The notes: generated from the letters alone by a model not told the origin. Shown: positions 45,927 through 55,460, counted from the stretch's first letter. The stretch is 64,000 nucleotides of DNA from JADJPG01 sp964491875 (GCA_964491875.1 CAZBIC010000039.1:3302-67301), one strand, 5' to 3'. A program made the numbers and translations.

Positions 45927-48900
45927 CTAGGGGCGGACAGTCACCGCCTTGGCGCCCGGCGGAATCGCGATGGTATTCGTCGCGCCCGCCGGCCACCTCA
46001 CCCAGAGTTCGGACGGCGCACCGCTCGCCGAAAGGATCTGCATAGGATCATCCTGCGATAAATAACCAGACCCTCCGTGGATTTCGCGAACCGGCCCGAG
46101 CTCATCGCCACTCTTTACCCTCAACTGCGCGCCAATCCCGGTCGGATTTCCCACCGGCCCCGCGATGCGTACCGCGATTCCCGACACACTCGAAGCATTT
46201 CGGAACAGCTTCGTAGCGGCTCCGTTTTGGGTGACCACCAGATCCGGCCGGCCGTCTCGATCGAAATCAGCCACCGCCGAACCGCGTTGCTCGCCATAGA
46301 TCCCCAGCCCGGAACGCACCGCCGACATCGGCTCGAATTGTCCATTCCCTTGCCCTCGCAGGATCAATCCTCGCCCGGCATCCAGCCGCGGCATCTCCGG
46401 CGTGGTCGCAAAGAAGTTCTGGCTCACGAACAAATCCTCCCGTCCGTCGCCGTCAAAATCCGCCACGTTCACGCCAAACACCGGCGCTTCCTGCGCTTCT
46501 TCCGGCAGCGCGATCAGCTCGAATCGGTTGCCACGATTCAGGAATACCGTCGAGGCCAGCGTCGTGGCTTCGACTTTCTTTGCCCGCGACCGTAGTGGAC
46601 CCAGCACCACTTCGATAGTGGCTTCACTAAATCGCTCGTGCGTCGGGAAACGTTCACTCAACACCGGCAGCACCTGATTCAGCGCATCCAGCCGGCGCCG
46701 GGGAACGACTTCACGACGCCGCTCGTCCCACTCTGTCTCGATCCAATCCATCACCCCGCGTTCCAGCAGATCGCCGTGATACGCCACCAGCGGAACCGAA
46801 GCCGACGCGCGATACTCGCTGTTCAACCCCCAGTTTCCCGCCACCAAATCCATGCATCCATCGCCATCGAAATCACCAGCCGTCACGCCAGTCCACCAAC
46901 CAGTGAATCGATCCAGCCCCAACGCCGACGTCACCTCGCGCAAGTTACCCGCCGTGTTTTTGAAGACTCTGACGGGCCCCCATTCGCAAGCCAGCACCAG
47001 TTCCGGAAAACCATCGCCGTCCAAATCGCTGCACACCGCGCCATTCACCAAACCCACGCCAGCAAGCGCTCGCGTGTTGGCCTCATCCAAAACCAACCGC
47101 TCGCCCGAAGTGCGATAGACCCGACTCGCCGACGCTTCTGGATAACGCCCGCCAACGACAAAACCTCCCACGAACAGATCCAGCGAACCGTTCCCGTCGA
47201 TATCCGCCACCGCCAACGGCCCGGTTCCCTGCCCCGCCGCCTGAAGCTCCGCACGATTCGTCACCCTAGGCCCGTCCGCGGCGAACGTCAGAGAGAGCAC
47301 CGAATGCCCGCCGTCACTTTCGTATCCGGAAAGTCCCACCAACAGCTCCCGCTTCCCGGACGGACTCGTCCATCCCACCAAGCCTGTCGCATCGTCAGTC
47401 AGCATCGACCGGCTCAGCGATTCCGCGCGCTCCCACGCTCCGCCAGACTTCACCCTATAGCCGCCGACGGTTCCGCCGCGTCCGCTCCCGATAAACAACT
47501 CGCTCACACCGTCGCCATCCGCATCGAACCACGCGACGCCTGGCCCAGACTGACTCCGCTTAAACGGCAGCAACGGTTGCCTCACGAAATCATCGAAAGC
47601 TTCCTCGTGATGACGATGCTCAATGAGACTGCTCACATCCGCAAACAGCGGTGCGACCGTGGCCGGCGGATTCGACGGCACCGCGGTTGCCGTTGTCTCC
47701 TCAATTTCGTAGAGCCGATTCGCCAGCACATTCGTGACAACCGTTCTCAATCCATTGCGCCAGATCACTTCGAGCGTCATCGGCTTCCCGACAGTGCCGA
47801 CCGCAAACACGCGCATCGCCTCATCACCCGACATGTAACGTCCGCCGCTAATCATCTCCTGCCCCTGCGCGGGCACTGCACCACCGCGGAGAACGATCTT
47901 TGCCCCGACGCCTTGTATATTCGGCGCGCGTCCACGCAATCGCACCGCCACGCGCGGTTGCGGGGCGTCGTTCCGATACAAGCCAGCCGCACCGCCTAGA
48001 CTGTTCACCACGAAATCCAAATCACCGTCGCGATCAAAATCCGCCAGCGCAATCGCGTGATGCACTCCCAGTCGTTCCGTGCCCCAATCCGTCGTCACCT
48101 CCGCGAAACCGCGACCAGCGATATTTCGAAACGCGACAATCGGCGAATGCAGCAGCGGATACAGCCGCATGTGCTCCATCAGTTCCTGCGTATAGGCCTT
48201 TTGCCGTTCCGCCTCGCTCTTGAATCCCGTCCACGGATGCTGCAGCGCACGAATCCGCGCCTGCACATCCAGATCCTGCACATCGCGCGCGTGACCGGTC
48301 GTAATCAACAAATCCTCGTAGCCATCCAAATCAACATCGAGAAACACCGGCGACCACGACCAGTCCGACGCCGTCACACCCGCCATGTTCGCGACTTCCG
48401 CGTAGGTACCGTCGCCGCGATTTCGATAGAGCGTGTTCCGCATGAACTGCGGGCGATCCTCAAGCATCCCCGGCATCGAGCTCATCGGGTTCTGCGCCGG
48501 CTTCTGGCGTTTCCGCAAACGGAGATCGCGCGACAGCATGTCCACCACGAAGAAATCCATGTCACCGTCGCGGTCGTAATCCGCAAAGTCCACCCCCATT
48601 GAACTCGCCGGCATGTTCCGCAGCGCCAGCCTCGGCGCGAGACGGAACCGGCCCTTGCCGTCGTTCACCCACACGCGATCCGGCGTCCAGAAATCGTTGC
48701 ACACGTAAATGTCGGGAAAGCCGTCGCCATTGATGTCGCGAAACGTCGCCGTCAGCCCCCAATCCCGCGGTGGCTCCACGAGCGGCGCGCCGTCTTCATT
48801 CCGGAATCGCCCACCAGTCCACGACACCGGCGTAAACCGTCCGCGGCCGTCGTTGAGATACAATTGATCCGGTTCACCGAACTCGAGCACCTGTCCATCG

Positions 48901-49625
48901 ACCACCGTCAACCGCTCCGCGAGCTCCGGCGGCACCGCCGGCTTGCCATTCACCAGGCGCAGATTCACCTGACCGCGATCGCGGATGTCATCCGTGCGAT
49001 TGTTCGCGACGTAGAGATCGAGTGAACCATTCCCATCCACATCCGCGAGCGCCAACGTTGCACTACCCGCCGTTCCGCCCAACCGCGCTTGCGCGGTGAT
49101 GTTCGTGAACTGCCCGCGACCATTGTTCTGAAAACAGACAACCCCCTGCCCCGTCGTCGCCACAAGCAGATCAAGCGCATTGTCGCCGTTCAGATCTGCA
49201 AAGACCGCGCCGCGATAATTCTTCCCTGGCAAGGCGACGCCCGATTCCGCCGTCACATCTTGGAACTTCCAGTTCCCTAGATTGCGATACAGTCGGCACG
49301 GCGCGTCCAGTCCCGTGAACAACAAGTCGGGCCAGCCGTCGCCATCGAAATCCCCCGCCGCGACGCCCGAGCCGTTCAGCAGCACGCGATTCTCCGCGGC
49401 GGACCATTCATTGATCGTGTTGGTGAAACGGACCGAAGTTTGGTCTGGACTCTGAAGCGTGAAGCCCACCTTCGCCGGAGCGGACGGCGCGGGAAGCGCG
49501 CTCCAGCGTCCGCCGGGAATATTCGTCCACTCGGGCGCCGCCGCCCTCAATGAAACGTCCAGCGTCGCCAGCGCGATGCCGAGGGACGCGGCAACCTTTC
49601 GAACGACTGAACCGGTCGTGCTCAC
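45927..49625 (-). CDS. Giant exported FG-GAP/VCBS repeat protein with two ASPIC/UnbV domains (paralogue 4), last gene of the opp operon
   Basis: A 1232-residue protein starting at GTG 49625, one base after the stop of the oppF-type gene (TGA-A-GTG), so translation is probably coupled. Signal-like N-terminus (VVRKVAASLGIALATLDVSL, then RAAA). Domains match the other copies: propeller (GDFDGDGWPDLLFTG), ASPIC/UnbV (GVGAKIVLRGG), second propeller (DADGDGVSELFIGSG, DIDGNGSLDLFVGG), C-terminal ASPIC (IHGGSGYLSQDDP, where the others have YWSQDS). Its placement in a peptide-uptake operon hints that it supplies or captures substrate at the outer surface; that is inference. Confidence 0.88.
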   Translation of the reverse strand: MSTTGSVVRKVAASLGIALATLDVSLRAAAPEWTNIPGGRWSALPAPSAPAKVGFTLQSPDQTSVRFTNTINEWSAAENRVLLNGSGVAAGDFDGDGWPDLLFTGLDAPCRLYRNLGNWKFQDVTAESGVALPGKNYRGAVFADLNGDNALDLLVATTGQGVVCFQNNGRGQFTNITAQARLGGTAGSATLALADVDGNGSLDLYVANNRTDDIRDRGQVNLRLVNGKPAVPPELAERLTVVDGQVLEFGEPDQLYLNDGRGRFTPVSWTGGRFRNEDGAPLVEPPRDWGLTATFRDINGDGFPDIYVCNDFWTPDRVWVNDGKGRFRLAPRLALRNMPASSMGVDFADYDRDGDMDFFVVDMLSRDLRLRKRQKPAQNPMSSMPGMLEDRPQFMRNTLYRNRGDGTYAEVANMAGVTASDWSWSPVFLDVDLDGYEDLLITTGHARDVQDLDVQARIRALQHPWTGFKSEAERQKAYTQELMEHMRLYPLLHSPIVAFRNIAGRGFAEVTTDWGTERLGVHHAIALADFDRDGDLDFVVNSLGGAAGLYRNDAPQPRVAVRLRGRAPNIQGVGAKIVLRGGAVPAQGQEMISGGRYMSGDEAMRVFAVGTVGKPMTLEVIWRNGLRTVVTNVLANRLYEIEETTATAVPSNPPATVAPLFADVSSLIEHRHHEEAFDDFVRQPLLPFKRSQSGPGVAWFDADGDGVSELFIGSGRGGTVGGYRVKSGGAWERAESLSRSMLTDDATGLVGWTSPSGKRELLVGLSGYESDGGHSVLSLTFAADGPRVTNRAELQAAGQGTGPLAVADIDGNGSLDLFVGGFVVGGRYPEASASRVYRTSGERLVLDEANTRALAGVGLVNGAVCSDLDGDGFPELVLACEWGPVRVFKNTAGNLREVTSALGLDRFTGWWTGVTAGDFDGDGCMDLVAGNWGLNSEYRASASVPLVAYHGDLLERGVMDWIETEWDERRREVVPRRRLDALNQVLPVLSERFPTHERFSEATIEVVLGPLRSRAKKVEATTLASTVFLNRGNRFELIALPEEAQEAPVFGVNVADFDGDGREDLFVSQNFFATTPEMPRLDAGRGLILRGQGNGQFEPMSAVRSGLGIYGEQRGSAVADFDRDGRPDLVVTQNGAATKLFRNASSVSGIAVRIAGPVGNPTGIGAQLRVKSGDELGPVREIHGGSGYLSQDDPMQILSASGAPSELWVRWPAGATNTIAIPPGAKAVTVRP

Positions 49626-49626
49626 T

Positions 49627-50622
49627 TCACGTCGTGGACGAAATTTCCTTCACACGAATGCACGCTGCCTGCTGGCCGCCGGCGAATTCCTCCAAACGCG
49701 GCGTGGTCGATTTGCAGGCATCGACAGCGAATGGACAGCGCGGATGAAAGGCGCAACCGCTCGGCGGATTGATCGGCGACGGCGGGTCGCCTTGCAGGAT
49801 GACGCGTTGCCGCGCGCTCTCGCGGACGGGATCGGGAATTGGCACCGCACTGACCAGCGCCTTCGTGTACGGATGCTGCGGGCGTTCGAAGACCTGCGCC
49901 GCCGGACCGACCTCCACAATCTTCCCGAGGTACATCACCGCGATGCGGTCCGAGATGTGTTTCACCACCGAGAGATCGTGCGAGATGAAGATCAGCGTGA
50001 GATGCATCTCGCGCGAGAGCTTCGCCAGCAGGTTGATGATTTGCGCCTGAATGGAAACATCGAGCGCGCTCACTGGCTCGTCCGCGACGATGAGCTTCGG
50101 TTCGACCGCCAGTGCGCGCGCGATGGCGATGCGCTGGCGCTGGCCGCCTGAGAATTCGTGCGGGTACTTTTTGATGAAGCGCGGCGCAAGCCCGACCTTC
50201 TCCATCAACTGGCTCACGAGATACGGCAGCTTGTCGTCCTCGACCTGCTTGTGGGCCTGAATCGCCTCGGCCAGCGCGTCGTAAACCGTCATGCGCGGAT
50301 TCAGCGAGGCGTAGGGATCCTGGAAGATCATCTGGAAATCCGCCCGCGCCTCGCGCAGTTCCGTGCCGCGCAGTTGTTCCAGATGTTTCCCCGCGAGCAC
50401 CACCGCGCCCTCGGTTGGCGGGATGAGTTGCATGATGGTGCGACCCAGCGTGGACTTGCCGCAGCCCGACTCGCCAACGAGTCCGAGAATCTCGCCTTTG
50501 TTCAACGACAGAGAAACACCATCCACCGCACGCACCGTGCCGACGCGACGTCGGAAGAAGATTCCGCGCTCCACCGGGAAGTGGGTCTTCACGTCGCGCA
50601 GTTCAAGGAAGGTATCGGCCAT
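49627..50622 (-). CDS. oppF: Oligopeptide/dipeptide ABC transporter ATP-binding protein (OppF-type)
   Basis: A 331-residue ATPase. Walker A GLVGESGCGKSTLGR lies near residue 50, the Q-loop in MIFQDPYASLNPR, the signature HEFSGGQRQRIAIARAL, Walker B LIVADEPVSALDVS, and the H-loop LIFISHDLSVV. The C-terminal oligopeptide-transporter extension has the Cys-containing CAFHPRCPFAVDAC, which in this family can hold an iron-sulfur cluster. It energises import together with the OppD-type subunit. It lies 5 bases after the VOC gene and 1 base before paralogue 4. Confidence 0.95.
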   Translation of the reverse strand: MADTFLELRDVKTHFPVERGIFFRRRVGTVRAVDGVSLSLNKGEILGLVGESGCGKSTLGRTIMQLIPPTEGAVVLAGKHLEQLRGTELREARADFQMIFQDPYASLNPRMTVYDALAEAIQAHKQVEDDKLPYLVSQLMEKVGLAPRFIKKYPHEFSGGQRQRIAIARALAVEPKLIVADEPVSALDVSIQAQIINLLAKLSREMHLTLIFISHDLSVVKHISDRIAVMYLGKIVEVGPAAQVFERPQHPYTKALVSAVPIPDPVRESARQRVILQGDPPSPINPPSGCAFHPRCPFAVDACKSTTPRLEEFAGGQQAACIRVKEISSTT

Positions 50623-50627
50623 GTTGA

Positions 50628-51002
50628 TTAACCTGATTTCGGTTCCGTGAGATCCACAGCTCGGCCGTCGGGATCAAGGACCACTGCACGCCGGCCCCAA
50701 GGCGTATCTTTTGGTGGAGAAACAAACTCCACCTTCAATCTTCCCATCGCCTCAAGTGTCGAAGCGAGCGATGCGACAGCGAACCCCAGCATTGTTGATC
50801 CTCCAGCCTTTCGATCAACTGCGATGCCTTCCATGCCCGGGTAGATCTCAATGACCATTCCACCAAGGTCACACGCGAAGTGGACGGGGCCAGAGCCATG
50901 CTGTTCCTGAACGAAGTCCAACCCAGCAGCATGATAAAACTCCACCAGAGCCTGAACATTCTTAGAGCGAAGAACTACGAGGTTGAGTCTCGACGAGGGC
51001 AT
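50628..51002 (-). CDS. VOC (glyoxalase/bleomycin-resistance) superfamily protein
   Basis: A 124-residue single VOC module: RLNLVVLRSKNVQALVEFYH, then GPVHFACDLGGMVIEIYPG and VVLDPDGRAVDLTEP at the end, the usual beta-alpha-beta-beta-beta pattern. Candidate metal ligands include the Glu of IEIYPG, but the first His position is not clearly met (LNLVVL instead of LxHxxL), so metal use is uncertain. It sits between the two ATPase genes of the transporter, with gaps of 6 and 5 bases, so it is co-transcribed with them. Its task in peptide uptake, if any, is unknown. Confidence 0.83.
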   Translation of the reverse strand: MPSSRLNLVVLRSKNVQALVEFYHAAGLDFVQEQHGSGPVHFACDLGGMVIEIYPGMEGIAVDRKAGGSTMLGFAVASLASTLEAMGRLKVEFVSPPKDTPWGRRAVVLDPDGRAVDLTEPKSG

Positions 51003-51008
51003 AATGGT

Positions 51009-51989
51009 CTACAACTTCAATCCTTCCTTCTGCACCCGCACGCACGCACTCGCGTGGCCAGGATCGACCGTCTCCAATCGCATGTCACCACTGCGGCAGG
51101 CGTCTTGCGCGAACTCGCACCTCGGCGCGAAGGCGCAGCCGGAGATCGGTTTCGACATGTCCGGTGGCATGCCGGGAATGGTGTAGAGCTCCGCGCCTTT
51201 CGGCTGGAGCGCCGGGATCGATTTTTGGAGCGCGCGATTATAGGGATGTTTCGGGCGCTTGAAGATCGCCTCGGTGGACGCGCTCTCCACCGCCCGCCCC
51301 GCATACATCACCATCACGCGCTGACAGAATCCGGCGACCACGCCGAGATCGTGGCTGATCCAGATGACCGCCGTGCCGAGGTCGTGCTGGAGCTTTTTGA
51401 TGAGTTCCAAGATCTGCGCCTGCACCGTCACGTCGAGCGCGGTCGTCGGCTCGTCGGCGATGAGCAACTCGGGCTTCGTCACCAGAGCCATCGCGATCAT
51501 CACCCGCTGCCGCATGCCGCCAGAGAATTCGTGCGGATAACTGCGGATGCGTTGCGCCGCACCGGGCACACCAACATCTTCCAGCGCCTTGATGGCGCGC
51601 TTCACAGCTTCGGCGCGGTCCAGCTTGTCGTGCAGCAACAGCGGTTCGATGAGTTGTTCCTCGATGCGCAGATACGGATTCAGCGACGTCATCGGATCCT
51701 GAAAGATCATCGAGACGCGTTTGCCGCGGATGGCGCGCAGCTGTTCTTTCGAGCACGAGAGCAAGTCGACGCCGTCGAACAACGCACGTCCGCCTTCGAT
51801 GCGTCCGGGGGGCTGCGGAATCAGGCGCATGAGCGAATAGCACGTGACCGACTTGCCCGAACCGCTCTCGCCCACGATGCCGAGCGTCTCTCCTTTCTCC
51901 AGCGAGAACGACACATCCCGCACCGCGCGCACGATGCCGTTGCGCGTGTGGAAGCTGGTCTGGAGGTTTTGGACGTCGAGCAATGGCAT
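51009..51989 (-). CDS. oppD: Oligopeptide/dipeptide ABC transporter ATP-binding protein (OppD-type)
   Basis: A 326-residue ATPase. Walker A is GIVGESGSGKSVTCYSL, the Q-loop MIFQDPMTSLNPYLR, the signature HEFSGGMRQRVMIAMAL, Walker B LLIADEPTTALDVT and the H-loop VIWISHDLGVV. The C-terminal extension has CAFAPRCEFAQDAC, as expected for the family. It pairs with the OppF-type subunit and docks on the OppB and OppC permeases. The gene starts 3 bases after the OppC stop. Confidence 0.95.
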   Translation of the reverse strand: MPLLDVQNLQTSFHTRNGIVRAVRDVSFSLEKGETLGIVGESGSGKSVTCYSLMRLIPQPPGRIEGGRALFDGVDLLSCSKEQLRAIRGKRVSMIFQDPMTSLNPYLRIEEQLIEPLLLHDKLDRAEAVKRAIKALEDVGVPGAAQRIRSYPHEFSGGMRQRVMIAMALVTKPELLIADEPTTALDVTVQAQILELIKKLQHDLGTAVIWISHDLGVVAGFCQRVMVMYAGRAVESASTEAIFKRPKHPYNRALQKSIPALQPKGAELYTIPGMPPDMSKPISGCAFAPRCEFAQDACRSGDMRLETVDPGHASACVRVQKEGLKL

Positions 51990-51992
51990 GGG

Positions 51993-52889
51993 TCAATCCT
52001 TCGCCGCCTTCGGGTCGAGCGCGTCGCGCAGGCCGTCGCCGAGAAAGTTCAGCGAGAACAGGGTGAGCGAAAACACGACGCCAGGAAAAATCAACAGCCA
52101 CGGAAACTCTTCGATCGTCTTCGCGCCTTCATCGATCAGCACGCCCAGCGAACTCATCGGCGGTTGCACGCCGAAGCCGAGGAAGCTCAGCGCCGCTTCG
52201 AGCAGCATCACGCTCGGCACGGTGAGCGTGGCGTAAATAATCGTGATGCCGAGCACGTTCGGGACGAGGTGTCGCAAGATGATCGAGCGCTTGCGCAAGC
52301 CGAGCGCGATGGCGGCTTCGATGAATTCCTGTTTGCGCAGCGATAGCACCTGACCGCGCACAATGCGCGCGACCGTCAGCCATTCCACCGCGCCAATGGC
52401 CATGAAGAGGAGAATGATGTTCCGTCCGAAGATGACCATCAGCAGGATGACGAACACGGTAAACGGCAGTGCGTAGAGGATATCGACAATGCGCATCATC
52501 ACCGCGTCCGCCTTACCGCCGAGATAGCCGGAGATTGCGCCATAGAGCACGCCGATGGTGAGCGACACGAGAGTCGCGCACACGCCGACCGCCAGCGAGA
52601 TGCGGCTGCCGTAGAGGATACGAGAGAGGAGGTCGCGCCCGAGCACGTCCGTCCCGAGCCAATGCGCGCTGCTGGGGGGTTGCGCGCCGTAGGCGAGGTT
52701 CTGCGCGGAGAACGACTTCACGAAAAGCGGAGCAGCAACCGCGGCTAGTGTGAGCAGCACCACGAAGCCGAGACCAAAGACGGCCATCTTGTTTTTGAGG
52801 AACCGGCGGACCGCGTCCTTCCACAACGATGTGCCCTGCTCGATTTGTTCGAGCGGCGGAGCGGCAGGAATGGATTGTGGCGCGGCCAT
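51993..52889 (-). CDS. oppC: Oligopeptide/dipeptide ABC transporter permease (OppC-type)
   Basis: A 298-residue permease. The N-terminal cytoplasmic part WKDAVRRFLKNKMAVFGLGF is the OppC_N segment, followed by the first membrane helix. The periplasmic SSAHWLGTDVLGRDLLSRIL block is the family hallmark. The inner-membrane coupling loop reads EAAIALGLRKRSIILRHLVP, the EAA motif that contacts the ATPases. Six membrane segments fit the family. It lies 3 bases after the OppB gene and 3 before the OppD gene. Confidence 0.94.
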   Translation of the reverse strand: MAAPQSIPAAPPLEQIEQGTSLWKDAVRRFLKNKMAVFGLGFVVLLTLAAVAAPLFVKSFSAQNLAYGAQPPSSAHWLGTDVLGRDLLSRILYGSRISLAVGVCATLVSLTIGVLYGAISGYLGGKADAVMMRIVDILYALPFTVFVILLMVIFGRNIILLFMAIGAVEWLTVARIVRGQVLSLRKQEFIEAAIALGLRKRSIILRHLVPNVLGITIIYATLTVPSVMLLEAALSFLGFGVQPPMSSLGVLIDEGAKTIEEFPWLLIFPGVVFSLTLFSLNFLGDGLRDALDPKAAKD

Positions 52890-52892
52890 GAG

Positions 52893-53810
52893 TTACTCGA
52901 AGCGCAGACGCGGGTTAAGCCAGACGAGCACGACGTCGGCGATGAGGTTCAGCACAACAATCAGCGTGGCGTAGAACAGCACGAGGCCGACGACGAGCGT
53001 CAGGTCGCGATTGAACGCTGCCGTGACGAAGAACCGGCCCATGCCAGGAATGTCGAAGATCTTCTCTACGATGAACGAGCCGGTGACCATGCTCGCCGTC
53101 ACCGGCGCCGTGAGCGTGACGACTGGTTGAATCGCACCCTTGAACGCGTGCTTGAAGATGACTTGCCATTCCGTGGCGCCCTTCGCGCGCGCGGTGCGGA
53201 TGAAATCCTGCGAGAGAATCTCCATCATGCCTGTGCGCGCGATGCGCGACGTGTAGGCCGCGTAGTAACCACCCAGCGTGAGCGCGGGCAAAACGCGGTC
53301 GCTCATGAAGAACCAGCCGGAGCTGTTGAACCACCCGAGCGTGATGCCGAACAACAGAATCAGCAGCGGCCCCATGACAAACGTCGGCAGACAAATGCCT
53401 AGCGTAGCCAGCGACATCGGGACGTAATCCGTCGCAGTGTTCGGTCGCAGCGCCGCGACAAAGCCCATGATCATGCCAATGGTCAACGCCACCGCGAGAG
53501 CGTAACAGCCGAGTTCGAGCGACACTGGAAACGCGCCGGCGATAAGCTCCGTAACCTCCCAGCCCGCGTACTTGAACGACGGACCGAGGTCGCCTTGAAC
53601 GAGTTTGATCATGTAGTCGCCGTATTGCGCCCACACCGACTTGTCCAAACCGTAATGCGCTTCGAGCTGCTTCTTGATCTCCGGCGTGGTGGCCTTCTCC
53701 GTGTCGAAAGGCCCGCCCGGCGCAAGCTTCATCAGGAAGAACGTCATCGTCGCGATGATCAGCAGGACCGGGATGGTCTGGAGCAATCGTCTAAGGATGA
53801 AGCGCAGCAT
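52893..53810 (-). CDS. oppB: Oligopeptide/dipeptide ABC transporter permease (OppB-type)
   Basis: A 305-residue permease opening with LRFILRRLLQTIPVLLIIAT, the usual first helix. The conserved GGPFDTEKATTPEIKKQLEA periplasmic segment follows. The EAA-type coupling loop is present near residue 205 (FIRTARAKGATEWQVIFKHA). It ends with ADVVLVWLNPRLRFE, typical of OppB and DppB. With OppC it forms the channel in the inner membrane. It lies 3 bases after the binding-protein gene. Confidence 0.94.
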   Translation of the reverse strand: MLRFILRRLLQTIPVLLIIATMTFFLMKLAPGGPFDTEKATTPEIKKQLEAHYGLDKSVWAQYGDYMIKLVQGDLGPSFKYAGWEVTELIAGAFPVSLELGCYALAVALTIGMIMGFVAALRPNTATDYVPMSLATLGICLPTFVMGPLLILLFGITLGWFNSSGWFFMSDRVLPALTLGGYYAAYTSRIARTGMMEILSQDFIRTARAKGATEWQVIFKHAFKGAIQPVVTLTAPVTASMVTGSFIVEKIFDIPGMGRFFVTAAFNRDLTLVVGLVLFYATLIVVLNLIADVVLVWLNPRLRFE

Positions 53811-53813
53811 GAC

Positions 53814-55460
53814 CTAGTTTTCCTTCTCCTCTTCGAGCCACACCTTGTGCCACGGATGATTGTCGAGGATGGTCGGATACCAGCCCTTCACACTCGGTTG
53901 AATCGCATACGGCCGAGTATAGAAATAGATCGGAATCACCGGCATCTCATCGAGGAGAATGGCCTCCGCTTGCTGGAAGACTTCGAGACGTTTCGCTGGG
54001 TCGGCCGTCCGTCCCGCCTCGCGAATCAACCGGTCGTATTCCGGATTCGACCAGTTGGAATCATTGTTGCCGCCGCCAGTCAGCCACATGTCGAGGAACG
54101 AGTTCGGGTCCGGGTAATCGCCGATCCAGCCGTAGCGCGCGACCTGATAGTTCCCCGTCTTCTTCGAATCGAGATAGACCTTCCACTCCTGATTGAGCAA
54201 CCGCGCGTCGATGCCCAGGTTCTTCTTCCACATCTCCTGAATCGTCTCGGCGATCGCGCGGTGCGACTCCAGCGTATTGAAGAGAATCTCAACCGGCGGC
54301 AGCCCTTTGCCATTGGGGTAACCCGCCTCCGTCAGCAGTTTCTTTGCGCCCTCGATATCGTACGGAAACCGCGCGCGCGCCGTATATCCTGCCGTGCCCG
54401 GCGGCGTGAAGTGAAAGGCCGGAAGCTGACCGCCGCGCGTCACGTTCTTCACGATGGCTTCACGATCGATCGCCATGGCCAGGGCGCGACGGACGCGCTT
54501 GTCGTTCAGCGGCGGCTTGGCCGTGTTGCAGATGTAGAAGTACGTTCCCAAGAACGGCTCGATGCGCAGCAGATGCGGATACTTCTCACGGTAAGTGTCG
54601 ATCTTCATCTGCGGCAACTCGTGCGTCTTGTGCAACTGCCCGGAGCGGAAGGCGCGCTCGTCCGTGTCCGTGCTCTCGATGGAATAGAAGTAGATCTTGC
54701 TCAGCTTCACGTTCGCCGCGTCCCAGTAATTGGTATTCCGCTTCACCACGATGACGTGATTCACCTTCCACTGCTCCAGCGCGAACGGGCCGTTCCCGAC
54801 GAAACGTCCCGGCTTCGTCCAACGATTACCGCGTTCGTAGACCGGGCCGTGCTTCTCGATGGTCGGGAGGTGTAATGGGAACCACGAGTAATGCAGCAAC
54901 AGGCCGAGGAAATACGGCGTCGGCGAATTCAGCGTCACGCGAAGCGTGTGATCATCGAGCGCCTTCACGCCGACCTGATCGAAGTCCGTAATCTTGCCGG
55001 TGTTGAACTCCTCCGCGCCTTTCATCACGAAGAGCATGTAGGCGTATTCCGAGGCCAAAGACGGCGTGAGCGCGCGCCGAAACGTGCGGACAAAATCGTG
55101 GGCCGTGACCGGATCGCCGTTCGACCAACGCGCGTTCTTGCGGAGATGGAACGTGTAGACGGTTTGGTCCTCGGAAAGCTCCCACCGTTCGGCGGTGCCC
55201 GGCTGCGGCGTGATGCCCCGTGGATCTTCACTCACCAACCCTTCGAGCAACGACATGATGACGTGATGCTCAGGCACGCCCGTGACGACGTGGGGATCGA
55301 GATTGGCCGGCTCGGTGCCGTTATTGACGTGGAGGATCTGCTCGCGATTACCCGAAGCGACGCGCGTCTCCCTGCGGCCGCAGCCGCAGAGCACGGCAAA
55401 GGCAAGAACGATGACCAACGCGCGCGTCATGCGCCGGGATGATTCTTTGGCGAGGCCCAT
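53814..55460 (-). CDS. oppA: Oligopeptide-binding lipoprotein (SBP family 5, OppA-type)
   Basis: A 548-residue extracytoplasmic solute-binding protein. The N-terminus has RRMTRALVIVLAFAVLCGC, where LCGC is a lipobox, so the mature protein should be a lipoprotein anchored by that Cys. An alternative ATG at 55430 gives a shorter n-region. Family 5 text follows: ILHVNNGTEPANLDPH, LVSEDPRGITPQPGTAERWE, YTFHLRKNARWSNGDPVTAHDFV and YGWIGDYPDPNSFLDMW. It captures peptides and hands them to the permeases encoded next. First clear gene of the transporter operon, 46 bases after the PQQ-like gene. Confidence 0.93.
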   Translation of the reverse strand: MGLAKESSRRMTRALVIVLAFAVLCGCGRRETRVASGNREQILHVNNGTEPANLDPHVVTGVPEHHVIMSLLEGLVSEDPRGITPQPGTAERWELSEDQTVYTFHLRKNARWSNGDPVTAHDFVRTFRRALTPSLASEYAYMLFVMKGAEEFNTGKITDFDQVGVKALDDHTLRVTLNSPTPYFLGLLLHYSWFPLHLPTIEKHGPVYERGNRWTKPGRFVGNGPFALEQWKVNHVIVVKRNTNYWDAANVKLSKIYFYSIESTDTDERAFRSGQLHKTHELPQMKIDTYREKYPHLLRIEPFLGTYFYICNTAKPPLNDKRVRRALAMAIDREAIVKNVTRGGQLPAFHFTPPGTAGYTARARFPYDIEGAKKLLTEAGYPNGKGLPPVEILFNTLESHRAIAETIQEMWKKNLGIDARLLNQEWKVYLDSKKTGNYQVARYGWIGDYPDPNSFLDMWLTGGGNNDSNWSNPEYDRLIREAGRTADPAKRLEVFQQAEAILLDEMPVIPIYFYTRPYAIQPSVKGWYPTILDNHPWHKVWLEEEKEN

